Of a DNA stretch of 56,577 bases, positions 40,824 to 49,879 are shown piece after piece (positions within the stretch are counted from its first letter, which is position 1; every line of letters starts with the position of its first letter). The stretch is from GWB1-39-12 sp964435575 (GTDB taxonomy: Bacteria > Patescibacteriota > Microgenomatia > UBA8517), in NCBI GenBank assembly GCA_964435575.1, contig CAYSZS010000003.1:1-56577 (forward strand), given 5' to 3'. A model generated the notes under the pieces. The model ran no database searches and was not told the origin of the DNA. It saw only the letters and a list, made by a program, of their open reading frames with translations. The translations under genes were made by a program, and so were the position numbers.

Positions 40824-41368
40824 TTTTTAGCAACTTGCAATAACTCTGTAAAAACCTTTTTATATTCTATATAAATAATGGGAATTATGGAGACTATTAA
40901 AAGACCAGCTAAAACTCTAAAAATTGCCATGCTTGGTGCGTAGCGTACAATTATTTTCTGTCTCCAACTTTTATCACTAACAAAAATCTTATCCTTATCC
41001 AATTTAGGTTCAAATCCGTTTATAAAAAAGGATTCTCGAAAGGGATGAACTAATTCCTCAAGAAAAGTGCTTCTCGCCTGATCGCGTATCAAAACCTGTG
41101 CTTCCTCGGGTGGATAATTTAAACTATAAGTCGGCATATATTTTCCGAAAGGAGTCACATACTTAATCTGTTGTAAATAGTATTTCATCACTTCTTCTCT
41201 TATCAAATCTGTATAGTAACCACGTCGAAAGGCTGTTTCGATATCAGCAGGTTCAAAAGACTGAATAGATTCAGGTAGCTTTTCAGGAAAGTCGGGATTC
41301 GGTAACAGAAGATACATCAAAAAAAACAATGAGCAAATTATATATACAACTTTCACGGTATATTTCAT
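40820..41368 (-). CDS. Two-helix membrane protein, unknown function
   Basis: 182 aa. Membrane helices lie at about residues 5-21 and 146-167, with an extracytoplasmic domain of about 120 residues between. That domain has no Cys and contains ESIQSFEPADIETAFRRGYYTDLIREEVMKYYL. I do not recognise it. Location in the glycan operon, coupled by 4 nt to a glycosyltransferase, suggests an accessory part of the assembly machinery (inference). Confidence 0.7.
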   Translation of the reverse strand: MKYTVKVVYIICSLFFLMYLLLPNPDFPEKLPESIQSFEPADIETAFRRGYYTDLIREEVMKYYLQQIKYVTPFGKYMPTYSLNYPPEEAQVLIRDQARSTFLEELVHPFRESFFINGFEPKLDKDKIFVSDKSWRQKIIVRYAPSMAIFRVLAGLLIVSIIPIIYIEYKKVFTELLQVAKK

Positions 41369-41386
41369 GAGTAATTATTTAGTACG

Positions 41387-42028
41387 TTATTGAAATAATC
41401 TTGCTCTTCCAAGTTTATAGTGGAGATTTTTAATTTTCCTCTCTCCTATTTTTATTGCAGGGGTACCCGCAACAACTGTAAAATCGTCAACATTCTTAGT
41501 AACAACCGCTCCTGCTGCTACGACAGAGCCTTTTCCTACTTTAACACCAGGTAAAACTATTGCTCTAGGTCCGATAAACACATAATCCCCGATCTCAACA
41601 GATTCAGTTTTAGCTTCGAATCCTTCACTTTCCAAATCGTGTTCGGAATTGTAGATCATAACTTCTGAGGCTAAATCAACATGATTTCCGATTTTAAGAG
41701 GCGCGCGACCGTCTAAAAAAGCGTTGTTTCCTATTTTTGTATCTTCTCCAAGTAAAATTCCTCTGGGTTCAAAAAATTTACATCCCATATGAATTGTCGA
41801 GTTTTCACCAACTTTAACTCCCGCAAGAATAAAAACTATTTTTCTTATACTCCAGAAAGGAATATGCAAACTGACCAGGTGCAGCAGAAACAGCTTCAAA
41901 TCCAAATACCAATTTAAAATACGAACACATGCTTTTTTGAAAGCTTGGTCGGCTGTTAAAATATTGCCGTGTTTATTGGTAAAAACAACCCCCTCCTTAG
42001 TGATTTTGATATTTTCAGAATACATCAT
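41387..42028 (-). CDS. Left-handed beta-helix acyltransferase
   Basis: 213 aa from ATG 42028, chosen because it overlaps the upstream GT4 stop as ATGA. After an amphipathic N-terminal region (about residues 1-70), hexapeptide repeats form a left-handed beta-helix: AGVKVGENSTIHMGCKFF, GILLGEDTKIGNNAFLDG, VEIGDYVFIGPRAIVLPGVKVGKGSVVAAGAVVTKNV. NSEHD carries the His expected at the acyl-transfer site. It resembles WcaF/Maa-type acetyltransferases; it probably O-acetylates a sugar of the surface glycan. Confidence 0.87.
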   Translation of the reverse strand: MMYSENIKITKEGVVFTNKHGNILTADQAFKKACVRILNWYLDLKLFLLHLVSLHIPFWSIRKIVFILAGVKVGENSTIHMGCKFFEPRGILLGEDTKIGNNAFLDGRAPLKIGNHVDLASEVMIYNSEHDLESEGFEAKTESVEIGDYVFIGPRAIVLPGVKVGKGSVVAAGAVVTKNVDDFTVVAGTPAIKIGERKIKNLHYKLGRARLFQ

Positions 42029-43140
42029 TTTACGGCTTTGGTTAAGACTTCCAGTGTCTTTTTTGCAGTTTTCTGCCAAGAAAACTTTTGAACCTGAGAA
42101 AAACCTCTTTCGGCTAACTTATTATACTCCTTTGAATTCATTTTTAGGACTTTTTTCATCCCTCTTATAATATCCTTAATATCATATGGATCAATATAAA
42201 TACCAGCTTCGCCTCCAACTTCAGGTAGACTGGCTACGTTGCTTAATACAACCGGTGTACCACAGGCCAACGCATTGAGGACGTCCATCCCAAAACCTTC
42301 CCAAAAAGAGGGTAAAACAAATATTTTTGCCCCTTTAATGAGGGCGGGTTTATCGACTTCGGGTACATAATCGGTAAAAATCACGTCTTTTTCAAATCCT
42401 AGATTTTTTACTTTTCGAAAAATTGTTTCGTATAACCACCCTTTCTTACCGGCGATAACAAGTTTATAATCATATTCCTTCCTTATTTCTTTAAATGCAT
42501 CCAGTAAACCCTCTATATTCTTACTGGGTTTTAATGTTGATAAGAAAAGTATATAGTTTTTTGTTATCCTATATTTTTGAAGAGACTGTCGCACAAAATT
42601 ATTGTCGATGTTTTTATTAAAAAGTGCCTTATTATATCCGTGATAAACAACCTTAATCTTATTTGAGGCAAAGGGATAGTGTCGTACAATGTCTTTTGCA
42701 GTATATTTTGAAGGGCAAATGATATATTTTGATATAAATATAGAAATAGCACTCCAATATTTTAACTGCCAAAAATCGTATTTTGTAAATTGTTCCGAAA
42801 ATTTGAGGTATCCAAGGTCATGAATCGTCATCACCTTAGGACAACCAGTAAAAGGGGGTAAATAATGACCCGGACTGAAAAAAACGTCAAGTTTCTCAGT
42901 ATATAGCACTCTAGGCATTAGCCTGGATAACACCCAGAACCTCCCTCCTGGTATTACTTTATATGTCCAAAGATGCGTTTCGGGAGGTAAATCATAAGAT
43001 GGGGGACTTTTTAAATAGATTATATAGCTATTTTTTATATCCTGTAGTTTATAGAGGGCCCATAAGATTTCGAATGCGTATTGATGCACCCCAACTCGCT
43101 CACTTTCGTTTGCCTCATTGCCATCTATTCCTATTATCAT
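42025..43140 (-). CDS. GT4 glycosyltransferase
   Basis: 371 aa GT-B enzyme. IIGIDGNEANESERVGVHQYAFEILWAL is the start of the mannosyltransferase-like GT4 group. Donor-domain motifs: ILFLSTLKPSKNIEGLLDAF and LPSFWEGFGMDVLNALACGTPVVLSNVASLPEVGGEAGIYIDPYD, where the first Glu of E-x7-E is present and the second position is Asn. It overlaps the acyltransferase by 4 nt. Confidence 0.9.
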   Translation of the reverse strand: MIIGIDGNEANESERVGVHQYAFEILWALYKLQDIKNSYIIYLKSPPSYDLPPETHLWTYKVIPGGRFWVLSRLMPRVLYTEKLDVFFSPGHYLPPFTGCPKVMTIHDLGYLKFSEQFTKYDFWQLKYWSAISIFISKYIICPSKYTAKDIVRHYPFASNKIKVVYHGYNKALFNKNIDNNFVRQSLQKYRITKNYILFLSTLKPSKNIEGLLDAFKEIRKEYDYKLVIAGKKGWLYETIFRKVKNLGFEKDVIFTDYVPEVDKPALIKGAKIFVLPSFWEGFGMDVLNALACGTPVVLSNVASLPEVGGEAGIYIDPYDIKDIIRGMKKVLKMNSKEYNKLAERGFSQVQKFSWQKTAKKTLEVLTKAVK

Positions 43141-43167
43141 AATTATTTATAAACTTATAACTTCATC

Positions 43168-44247
43168 TTATGTTGACTCTTCATAGACTTTTAAAGTTTC
43201 CTTAGCCGTTTTCTCCCAGGAAAAATTTTTAATTCGATTAATACCTAACTTTACAAGTTTATCTCTATTCTTTATAGCTTTTAGGATACCTTCGGTAATC
43301 GAATTAACATCATAAGGATCAATTAAGATTGCAGCTTTTTCTGCAACCTCTGCCATGCTCCCAAAGTTTGAGGTCACAACCGGTGTTTTACAAGTAAAAG
43401 CTTCCAATATCGGGATCCCAAAACCTTCGTAAAGGGAAGGATAGACTAAAACTGTGGCGCCGGAGTAAAAAAGCGGTAAATCCTCATCCGGTATATGATC
43501 TGTAAAAATTACACCTCTTTTCACGCCAAATTCGTGAAATTTATGCCCTATTACGACTAACTTGAGATCGATTTCAGGTTTAATCCTTTCAAATGCTTCG
43601 ATGATTCTGTCTGTATTTTTTCTGGGATTTACACCAACGGCCAAAAGATATTTTCCCTTAATCCTGTACTTTCTTTTCAGCCTTTCTATTTCGATAAATT
43701 TAGCCGGTTTTAAATTAGGATCAACCGCCTCGGGAATGACACGCACTTTCTCTTTACTGATTCCAAATCTTACAGCATCGTTAGCAGTTGTTTCTGAAGG
43801 CACAATTACCCTATCAACTTCTTTTTTAATCCATTTCATCCTGGCACTATGCACGGAAACAATTTTAGAATCTGTCAGTTTAGGAAATTTTATGGGTACT
43901 AAATCGTGTATTGTTGTAACTTTAAAAGCATTTGAGGGTGGCTGCGTCCAGTCAGATGAGTGAAAAACATCGATACCGCCCACCAGCTTTTCGATTGGGA
44001 GAATGTGCAGTTTGTTCCATAAAATGTCGGCAAAGGTTGGAGGAATCGGAAAAATCTTATCCTGAGGGGAATATTTTTTAATGGTATCAATAAATATTCT
44101 TAAATCGCTCCTCCTCCTAAGGGAACCTCCAAACAATATATATTCATTCTCCATATCTATCTTAAGAAGATTTGTAACTAAATTTCTGGAATAGGTAGAA
44201 ACACCAGTTCCGTAAACTATTGGAGAAATATCAATGGCAATTTTCAT
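43168..44247 (-). CDS. GT4 glycosyltransferase
   Basis: 359 aa from ATG 44247 (an ATG two codons upstream is also possible). IAIDISPIVYGTGVSTYSRNLVTNLL opens the acceptor domain; DVFHSSDWTQPPSNAFKVTTIHDLVPIKFP and DRVIVPSETTANDAVRFGI follow. The donor domain has LLAVGVNPRKNTDRIIEAFERI and YPSLYEGFGIPILEAFTCKTPVVTSNFGSMAEV with an intact E-x7-E. Neighbouring GT4 genes share this layout, which suggests expansion by duplication. Confidence 0.9.
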   Translation of the reverse strand: MKIAIDISPIVYGTGVSTYSRNLVTNLLKIDMENEYILFGGSLRRRSDLRIFIDTIKKYSPQDKIFPIPPTFADILWNKLHILPIEKLVGGIDVFHSSDWTQPPSNAFKVTTIHDLVPIKFPKLTDSKIVSVHSARMKWIKKEVDRVIVPSETTANDAVRFGISKEKVRVIPEAVDPNLKPAKFIEIERLKRKYRIKGKYLLAVGVNPRKNTDRIIEAFERIKPEIDLKLVVIGHKFHEFGVKRGVIFTDHIPDEDLPLFYSGATVLVYPSLYEGFGIPILEAFTCKTPVVTSNFGSMAEVAEKAAILIDPYDVNSITEGILKAIKNRDKLVKLGINRIKNFSWEKTAKETLKVYEEST

Positions 44248-44256
44248 AATCAATTA

Positions 44257-45630
44257 TTAATTCGGAACCATGATTTCAGTATCGTCAACTTTTCCTCTAA
44301 CAACATAATGATTGTCAATATACCTACTAATTTCAGGCATGTTTTCTACTAAGTTCATTCCCTGCACACTGGCATTTATGTCCCTTACCACAACTTTGGG
44401 AGGATCATCCATTATACCTTGTAAAATTTTTCCCTCAGCCACTTTCATAAACCAAGGAAACTGGAAAACAAATACTCTACCAGGAGGCAAAGTATCTGTC
44501 AAAAAATAAAGGTGTGGGGTTGTCCCAAAAGCAAATACGCTGTCATCTTCGTCTGAATATTTCCTGACTTCCTTTACAATTCTCACTTCAGTTTCACCGA
44601 AGTAAAACACATTATCCTGTGCGGTCGCCCAACGATAGAATGGTACAAGTAGATAAACCGAACCGATAAAATAGATCGTAAGGTATGCCAATAATAGTTT
44701 CTTGGATAAAAGTGAAAGAAACAAAACAAACATGATTATTGCAAAAGGCAGTGCGGGTTGGATGTGAATAAAGTCGGCTCTTGCGTATGCAAAAGCCAAA
44801 CTTCCGACTAAAAATATTGACAACAGAATATGGCCTTCTATAAATCCTCTTCTCAACTTTGCAAAGACAGCCAGAAAAGCCGGGCCTAGAACCCAAGCAA
44901 ACTTCAAAATATCATGTAGTACCGGATATTTTCTTCCCATTTGGGCAAATGTTGTAACGTTGAAAGTAAAAGTCCAATAAATAAAATCACTCCATATTCC
45001 TAAGTTTGTTACCCACAAAACAAGAAGTATAAGTGGGACCGAAAGTCCAAGAAGAAATTTAATGAAAGCTGACTTCTTTTTAACGACTAAGAACATAGCA
45101 ATTAAAATTAACAACAACACAACAACTTGCTTAAACAAAAGTGCAATTCCCAGAAATATGCCTGAGTAAAGAATATCGTTAGCATTTTTCTTTCTGAGTA
45201 GAAAATAACATGCGAGGAGCAAAAACATAGCTATAAAGGAATCAATCCATAAAACGTATCCTTCAAAAAAGGGCTGCCAAACGAGATACAGGAGGTTAGG
45301 GATTAGGGAATAGAAATTAGTTTTAAATATTTTTTTAGAAATTGAGAAAATGAGAATATGGGTTACAGCAACAACACCCAGTTGCAGGAGTCTGGCTTCT
45401 TGGGGTGTATCTATCCCCAAAGATATCATATTTATTGGAAAAAACATTATTCCCGGAAAGTGCTGATCAAAAATTTGCTTATAGGGAATTAGTCCTTGTT
45501 TCGTTAAGTAAGAGTAGACAAAAAGTTCGGGATACGGAAAAAAGACCAGCTTTTTTAACACATACAAGTGTATACCGATAAGTACAATAAAGCCGTTAAT
45601 CCTGTAAATTACATTCTTACCTTTTATCAT
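44257..45630 (-). CDS. Polytopic GT-C-type glycosyltransferase
   Basis: 457 aa with about ten membrane helices and a C-terminal extracytoplasmic domain of about 100 residues. FPYPELFVYSYLTKQGLIPYKQIFDQHFPG is the conserved first loop: PYPE holds the acidic residue and DQHFPG matches the second loop of dolichyl-P-mannose-dependent-like enzymes. Probably an extracytoplasmic sugar transferase using a polyprenyl-phosphate donor. It starts directly after the next GT-C gene's stop. Confidence 0.78.
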   Translation of the reverse strand: MIKGKNVIYRINGFIVLIGIHLYVLKKLVFFPYPELFVYSYLTKQGLIPYKQIFDQHFPGIMFFPINMISLGIDTPQEARLLQLGVVAVTHILIFSISKKIFKTNFYSLIPNLLYLVWQPFFEGYVLWIDSFIAMFLLLACYFLLRKKNANDILYSGIFLGIALLFKQVVVLLLILIAMFLVVKKKSAFIKFLLGLSVPLILLVLWVTNLGIWSDFIYWTFTFNVTTFAQMGRKYPVLHDILKFAWVLGPAFLAVFAKLRRGFIEGHILLSIFLVGSLAFAYARADFIHIQPALPFAIIMFVLFLSLLSKKLLLAYLTIYFIGSVYLLVPFYRWATAQDNVFYFGETEVRIVKEVRKYSDEDDSVFAFGTTPHLYFLTDTLPPGRVFVFQFPWFMKVAEGKILQGIMDDPPKVVVRDINASVQGMNLVENMPEISRYIDNHYVVRGKVDDTEIMVPN

Positions 45631-47255
45631 TTATTTATTCCAGTAATGTATAAAGCCAACTCCGTGATAATCATAGGTTTTGGAAACGCTATAACCAGAA
45701 TCAGATAGCATTTTTTGCACTACATCCTTAGGGTCTGATAATTCTCTCAAATATTCAAAATAGTAAATTCCCTTTCTGTCTTTTAGCGCTTCGGCTGTTA
45801 TTTGACGCGTCTTAGCAGGATCAGCGGATATAGAATCTGTCACGCCAATGGCCTCAATCAAATTTTTTGCATACCATTTGTAGGGAGCGAAAGGTTGAGT
45901 AAACTCAAATATTACAATGTCGTTTATTTGTGCTGTTTTTTCAATAAAAAGAACGGCCTGTCGCCACTGTTCTCTTTGCTGATTTTCATCAGATATATAA
46001 ATTACCCAGCCAAATAGATTAACGCCTACCAGTAAAGTCACTAGTATATTCTTGATAGTTTTAATCGTGAAAGATGATATAGCCCAGGAAACAAGTAAAT
46101 AAAATGCAGGCAATACGTAGAGAAACCTAAAATAGACAAATGCAGGGAACCAGAAAGACGCAACAAATCCTAATGCTAACGGAGCTATCAACCAAAGATC
46201 AATCAAATCCATATATTTTGGCTTTTTTGTAAACACTAATTTAATAAATGAAATAATAAATGGTGCTGAAGCTAGACCGACGAGGGTATAATAGAAAATT
46301 TTTCGGGGAAAACTTAAGCGTCCGAAAACAAATTTCATCCAGACTAATAGCGCCTGTTTTAGAGTCGCTCCACCAGCCACCCTCCTCCACCCAGGTAAAG
46401 TCTCTAAAAGCCACCTTCCTCGCCCCGACTGATATAGAAATGTGGGCAACCAAAAGTATCCAAAGATTAGTAGAGTAATATGAGATGCAATAAATTTTAA
46501 CCGCCAAATTTTATTCCGTTTCATTAGATAACCATAGAGCCAAAACACTGGTAATAAAAATACNNNNNNNNNNNNNNNNNNNNNNNNNNNNNNNNNNNNN
46601 NNNNNNNNNNNNNNNNNNNNNNNNNNNNNNNNNNNNNNNNNNNNNNNNNNNNNNNNNNNNNNNTTTTATTCCGTTTCATTAGATAACCATAGAGCCAAAA
46701 CACTGGTAATAAAAATACAGGTGCATAATCGGTAAATAAAAGAATAGTAATCGAGACTGAAAATAGAATCCACCACTTATCAGAATCTTTTTTAAAGGTA
46801 TTTATGAATGAGTAAATTGCAGCAGACGAAAAAAAAGCGGCCATTGAGTACATTCTTGCCTCCTGTGAGTAATAGATGTGAAACTGTGACGTTGCTAATA
46901 TTATCGCGGTAATTTCGGGAAATCCTTTTAATTTTCCGTTGCTGATTTTTCTCGCAATTAAAAAAGCTAAATAAATCGTGGCTATTCCAAAAATTATCGA
47001 AGGAAATCTTAACGAAACTTCTGAATAACCAAAAATATCGGTCCAGAATTTAAGTGTAAGATAATAAAGCGGCGGGTGATTATCAAAACGCATGAAATTA
47101 TTTAATATGCCAGCATAAGAATAGTCTCTTACTACCAACGCTCCAATCGCTTCATCAAGCCACAGTGACTGATTTATTGCAACGAGTCTTAGTGCAAGAC
47201 CAAATATAAGAATTGCAATAATATATTTATTTCCCCTAATTAACGAATTAACCAA
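45631..47255 (-). CDS. Polytopic GT39-like glycosyltransferase, split by an assembly gap
   Basis: One gene shown in two pieces. The upstream part (197 aa, 47255-46664) ends PVFWLYGYLMKRNK; the downstream part resumes with the same FWLYGYLMKRNK followed by IWRLKFIASH. Merging the duplicated 55 bp and dropping the 100 N gives a single frame of about 489 aa, a normal size. WLDEA (32-36) and DNHPPLYY (58-65) are the two catalytic/donor loops of GT39-type enzymes, and YYSQEARMYS the third. About ten membrane helices. The TTG at 47255 is the only early start codon and lies in an 8-nt-period array. Confidence 0.85.
46509..46563. repeat. 55-bp duplication, left copy
   Basis: Identical to 46664-46718 on the other side of the N run. 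An exact copy of assembler k-mer-like length at a scaffold gap indicates two contig ends that overlap and were not merged. Confidence 0.92.
46564..46663. other. Assembly gap (100 N)
   Basis: Exactly 100 Ns inside the GT39-like gene, flanked by identical 55-bp sequences. The reading frame closes perfectly if the gap and one copy are removed, so there is probably no missing sequence. Confidence 0.95.
46664..46718. repeat. 55-bp duplication, right copy
   Basis: Identical to 46509-46563. See the gap entry; probably an artefact rather than a biological repeat. Confidence 0.92.
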
Positions 47256-47263
47256 TTAACGAA
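47240..47263 (-). repeat. Three-unit 8-nt array across a stop/start junction
   Basis: Minus-strand units TTCGTTAA, TTGGTTAA, TTCGTTAA (47263-47240). The first holds the TAA stop of the upstream GT2 gene (47258-47256) and the second the TTG start of the GT39-like gene (47255-47253). Unit form is close to the 8-nt arrays at 22929 and 53344. Confidence 0.6.
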
Positions 47264-48020
47264 TCCCCCTCTCTTTCTCCCAAACTTTTATCCATAACTC
47301 AAAATGATAAACTGTCATTAAATATGAAAGTACAAATCCACGCCATCCATCCAGAAACCCTAATCGATAAAAGTATCTTACAAGAAAATTGTAAATGGGT
47401 TGTAGAAATAACTTTGGGAAGCTAAAACGACCGCCTTTTTGTACATGTTCCTGGGCATCAAGTTCAGAATATCTATTCATCATATCCATGAATTCGGAAA
47501 CAGTCTCGTATTGATGATGAATCTTTGCGTATTTTAGTCTTCCGATTTTCCCATCAACTATAACCTCCTCGTGCACATCACCTTTCCATTTCCCTTCGTC
47601 TTTCCGCCAAAGCCAAACGTGCCTGTCAAGTTCAGGTTGCCAACGAGTGTATTTTATAAATTTACCGAAAATAACGTTCTTGCGAGGGATCGAGTAAGCA
47701 ACAAAAGGTGACCGGTTATCAGCGATCCGTGATCGGATTTCACTAGCAAGTTCTGGTGAAATTTCTTCATCGGCGTCCAGAGACAAAATCCATTCACTCT
47801 GAGCAAGACGTGCGGCAAAATTCTTCTGGCTTGCATAATTGCCAAACTTTCGGTAAAAAACTTTCGCCCTATATTTCTTCGCGATCTCTACGGTCTTATC
47901 CTTGCTTCCAGAATCAACAACTATTATCTCATCTGCAATTTCTTTAATTGAATCAAGACAACGCGTTATATTTTTTTCTTCATTCAGGGTTATTATTGTT
48001 ACGCTTAATTTATCTTCCAT
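47256..48020 (-). CDS. GT2 glycosyltransferase, WaaE/KdtX-like
   Basis: 254 aa GT-A enzyme. LSVTIITLNEEKNITRCLDSIK, IIVVDSGSKDKTVEIAKKYRAKVFYRKFGNYASQKNFAARLA and the metal site LSLDADEE are typical of the WaaE group of beta-glucosyl/heptosyl-type transferases; KGDVHEEVIVDGKIGRLKYAKIHHQYETVSEFM is the conserved acceptor part. The C-terminal aromatic region may sit on the membrane. The ATG is preceded by AAGG at short spacing and, further up, a 16-bp palindrome. Confidence 0.9.
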   Translation of the reverse strand: MEDKLSVTIITLNEEKNITRCLDSIKEIADEIIVVDSGSKDKTVEIAKKYRAKVFYRKFGNYASQKNFAARLAQSEWILSLDADEEISPELASEIRSRIADNRSPFVAYSIPRKNVIFGKFIKYTRWQPELDRHVWLWRKDEGKWKGDVHEEVIVDGKIGRLKYAKIHHQYETVSEFMDMMNRYSELDAQEHVQKGGRFSFPKLFLQPIYNFLVRYFYRLGFLDGWRGFVLSYLMTVYHFELWIKVWEKERGIR

Positions 48021-48030
48021 ACCTTGTATT

Positions 48031-48046
48031 CATGTATTAATACATG
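48031..48046. repeat. Perfect 16-bp palindrome
   Basis: CATGTATTAATACATG, 10 nt upstream of the GT2 ATG and 9 nt after the stop of the upstream GT4 gene. It could be an operator or a cruciform/terminator stem; there is no T-run. Confidence 0.5.
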
Positions 48047-48055
48047 GAAACAAAA

Positions 48056-49135
48056 TTAACTTTGTGCTATCAAATCCTCAAATAGATTTTCATACATCTT
48101 GACTACTTTATCCCATGAGAATTTTTCAGCTTGTTTTCGGGGTTTATCTCCCCAATCAGTTTGTAAAGCTTTTTCAAGTGCTTTTGCATAAGTATCTGTA
48201 TCTGTCGGATCAACCAAAATTCCTGCATTTTCAACAATTTCTCCCCTTATTGGATCATCATTCGCCACAACCGGTAAATTAGTAGCCATTGCTTCCGCCA
48301 AAACAATTTCGAAAGAATAATACGATTCAGAAACGAGGGTAAAAAGGTTTGCTGTTCGATATGCTTTTGGCATTTGTTCAAATGGCAGTTTAATTAATTG
48401 AAATCTATTCTTCATCAGACCTTCTCCAATTCTTGTCAGTTCGTCTCTCTGTTCACCGTCTCCAACCACCAACAAACTCGCGTCTTTCATCTTTGAAATC
48501 GCCTTAACTACCAAATCAATCCTTTTACTCGGAGTTAATGCTCCGACAGTAAGAATAATCGGTTTTTTAAGATCTATTTTTAGTTTATCCCCGTTTTGAT
48601 TAAACTTCTGTATATCTACTCCATTCGGAACATATTCCGTCTTGACAAAAGGATTAACCCTTTTTGCCCAATTCTTTGCATAAGAAGATAATGCAACAAA
48701 ACAGTCAGGAAAACACCACAAATTGTTTCTTTCATCCCATCCGATACCGGACTGGCCTGAAATAACCATTTTCCCACCATAAATCCACGTAATTATTCTA
48801 ATCAATGCAGGTTGCCAACCACCGTTAAGCGGAACAATTATCTCAAATTTCTCTTTGATTATTTTTCGTATTGACTTTAGAGTAAACAAAAGTATTAATA
48901 AACTCCAATAATCTATAAACAATTTTCTCCATATAGTTCCCGTCATATCTTTACTACTCCAATTAATTTTCATGGGTATGGAAATAACGTTGTAGCTTTC
49001 TCTTCCCCTTTTATCACCAAACTGAAAAAGCGTTACTTCATTGTGTTTTGTAAGTCGCTGGGCGATTTCATGAACAAAAGTTTCAGCTCCCCTATTAACT
49101 ACTCCGCTATACATATTTAAAAACGCAATCTTCAT
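48056..49135 (-). CDS. GT4 glycosyltransferase
   Basis: 359 aa GT-B enzyme. IAFLNMYSGVVNRGAETFVHEIAQRL has the RGAE acceptor loop; YVPNGVDIQKFN joins the domains. The donor side includes ILTVGALTPSKRIDLVVKAI and FTLVSESYYSFEIVLAEAMATNLPVVANDDPIRGEIV; the E-x7-E motif reads E-x-x-x-x-x-x-x-E around SFEIVLAEA. The ATG is immediately preceded by a REP-like palindrome (49136-49161), leaving no ordinary leader. Confidence 0.88.
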   Translation of the reverse strand: MKIAFLNMYSGVVNRGAETFVHEIAQRLTKHNEVTLFQFGDKRGRESYNVISIPMKINWSSKDMTGTIWRKLFIDYWSLLILLFTLKSIRKIIKEKFEIIVPLNGGWQPALIRIITWIYGGKMVISGQSGIGWDERNNLWCFPDCFVALSSYAKNWAKRVNPFVKTEYVPNGVDIQKFNQNGDKLKIDLKKPIILTVGALTPSKRIDLVVKAISKMKDASLLVVGDGEQRDELTRIGEGLMKNRFQLIKLPFEQMPKAYRTANLFTLVSESYYSFEIVLAEAMATNLPVVANDDPIRGEIVENAGILVDPTDTDTYAKALEKALQTDWGDKPRKQAEKFSWDKVVKMYENLFEDLIAQS

Positions 49136-49161
49136 CCTTCGACTCGCTTTGCTCGCTCAGG
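49136..49161. repeat. REP-like element abutting a GT4 start codon
   Basis: A 26-nt element beginning CCTTCGACTCGC and ending CTCGCTCAGG, directly upstream of the ATG at 49135 and followed by ACAAG. It resembles the CCTTCGAC...CTCAGGACAAG repeats found between genes in many bacteria. GT2 stop is at 49173. Confidence 0.5.
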
Positions 49162-49172
49162 ACAAGTAATCC

Positions 49173-49877
49173 TCAATCCACAAAGCGATATTTAATTAAA
49201 GTCCACAGAGCATAAAATCCATCTTTCCAAGTTATTTTTTTACCTTCATCATACCCTCGTGGCTTTACTTTTACAGGAATCTCTAAGATTCTATGGCCCG
49301 TTTTTAATATTTTTGCAGTAAATTCGGGTTCAAAATCAAATCTTTTCGAATGAATTTCCATCCCGGCAATTACCGACTTTTTGAACGCTTTATGTCCGGT
49401 TTCCATATCACTTAGGTAATTCCCATATAAAAAGCTCGTAATAAAAGATAATAATTTATTTCCCAGATAGTGGGTTATTAAAGGAGTTTTTCTTTTCCCG
49501 GATAATCTTAAAGGATAATTTTTCAATCTACTGCCGTAAACAACCTCACCCTTATTATCCAAAATTGGTGCAATTAAGTGAATAATATCTTCTGGATTAT
49601 ATTCCAAGTCAGCGTCCTGAATCACAACAACATCACCCTCAGAATATTTAAGGCCTGTCATTACAGCAGCACCTTTACCTTGATTTGTCTCATGCGTATA
49701 AATTTTAATTCCATCAATTTTTTTCAGAATTTTATCGGTTTTATCAATTGAAGCGTCGTTAACGACAATTACTTCTCTCGAAATATTTGCAGGGAAGCCT
49801 ACTTTCTTTACACGATTAATAATCTCTGCAACTGTTCTCTCCTCATTGTAAACCGGAATTATTATTGAAAGTTTCAT
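49173..49877 (-). CDS. GT2 polyprenyl-phosphate sugar synthase (DPM1-like)
   Basis: 234 aa soluble GT-A enzyme. LSIIIPVYNEERTVAEIINRV, VIVVNDASIDKT, the metal site VIQDADLEYNPED and YGSRL...GNKLLSFITSFLYGNYLSDMETGHKAF are hallmarks of dolichyl-phosphate mannose/glucose synthases. It has no C-terminal membrane domain. Its product, a polyprenyl-phosphate sugar, would feed the GT-C enzymes nearby. It starts 2 nt after the methyltransferase stop. Confidence 0.92.
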   Translation of the reverse strand: MKLSIIIPVYNEERTVAEIINRVKKVGFPANISREVIVVNDASIDKTDKILKKIDGIKIYTHETNQGKGAAVMTGLKYSEGDVVVIQDADLEYNPEDIIHLIAPILDNKGEVVYGSRLKNYPLRLSGKRKTPLITHYLGNKLLSFITSFLYGNYLSDMETGHKAFKKSVIAGMEIHSKRFDFEPEFTAKILKTGHRILEIPVKVKPRGYDEGKKITWKDGFYALWTLIKYRFVD

Positions 49878-49879
49878 TT

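Noticed and set aside
43141..43167. TTATAAAC/TTATAACT as another 8-nt array
   Set aside because: Only two good units in an AT-rich gap; not distinguishable from chance.
46509..46718. 55-bp direct repeat as an insertion-site duplication
   Set aside because: It flanks an N run and the reading frame closes when one copy is removed; an assembly overlap explains it.
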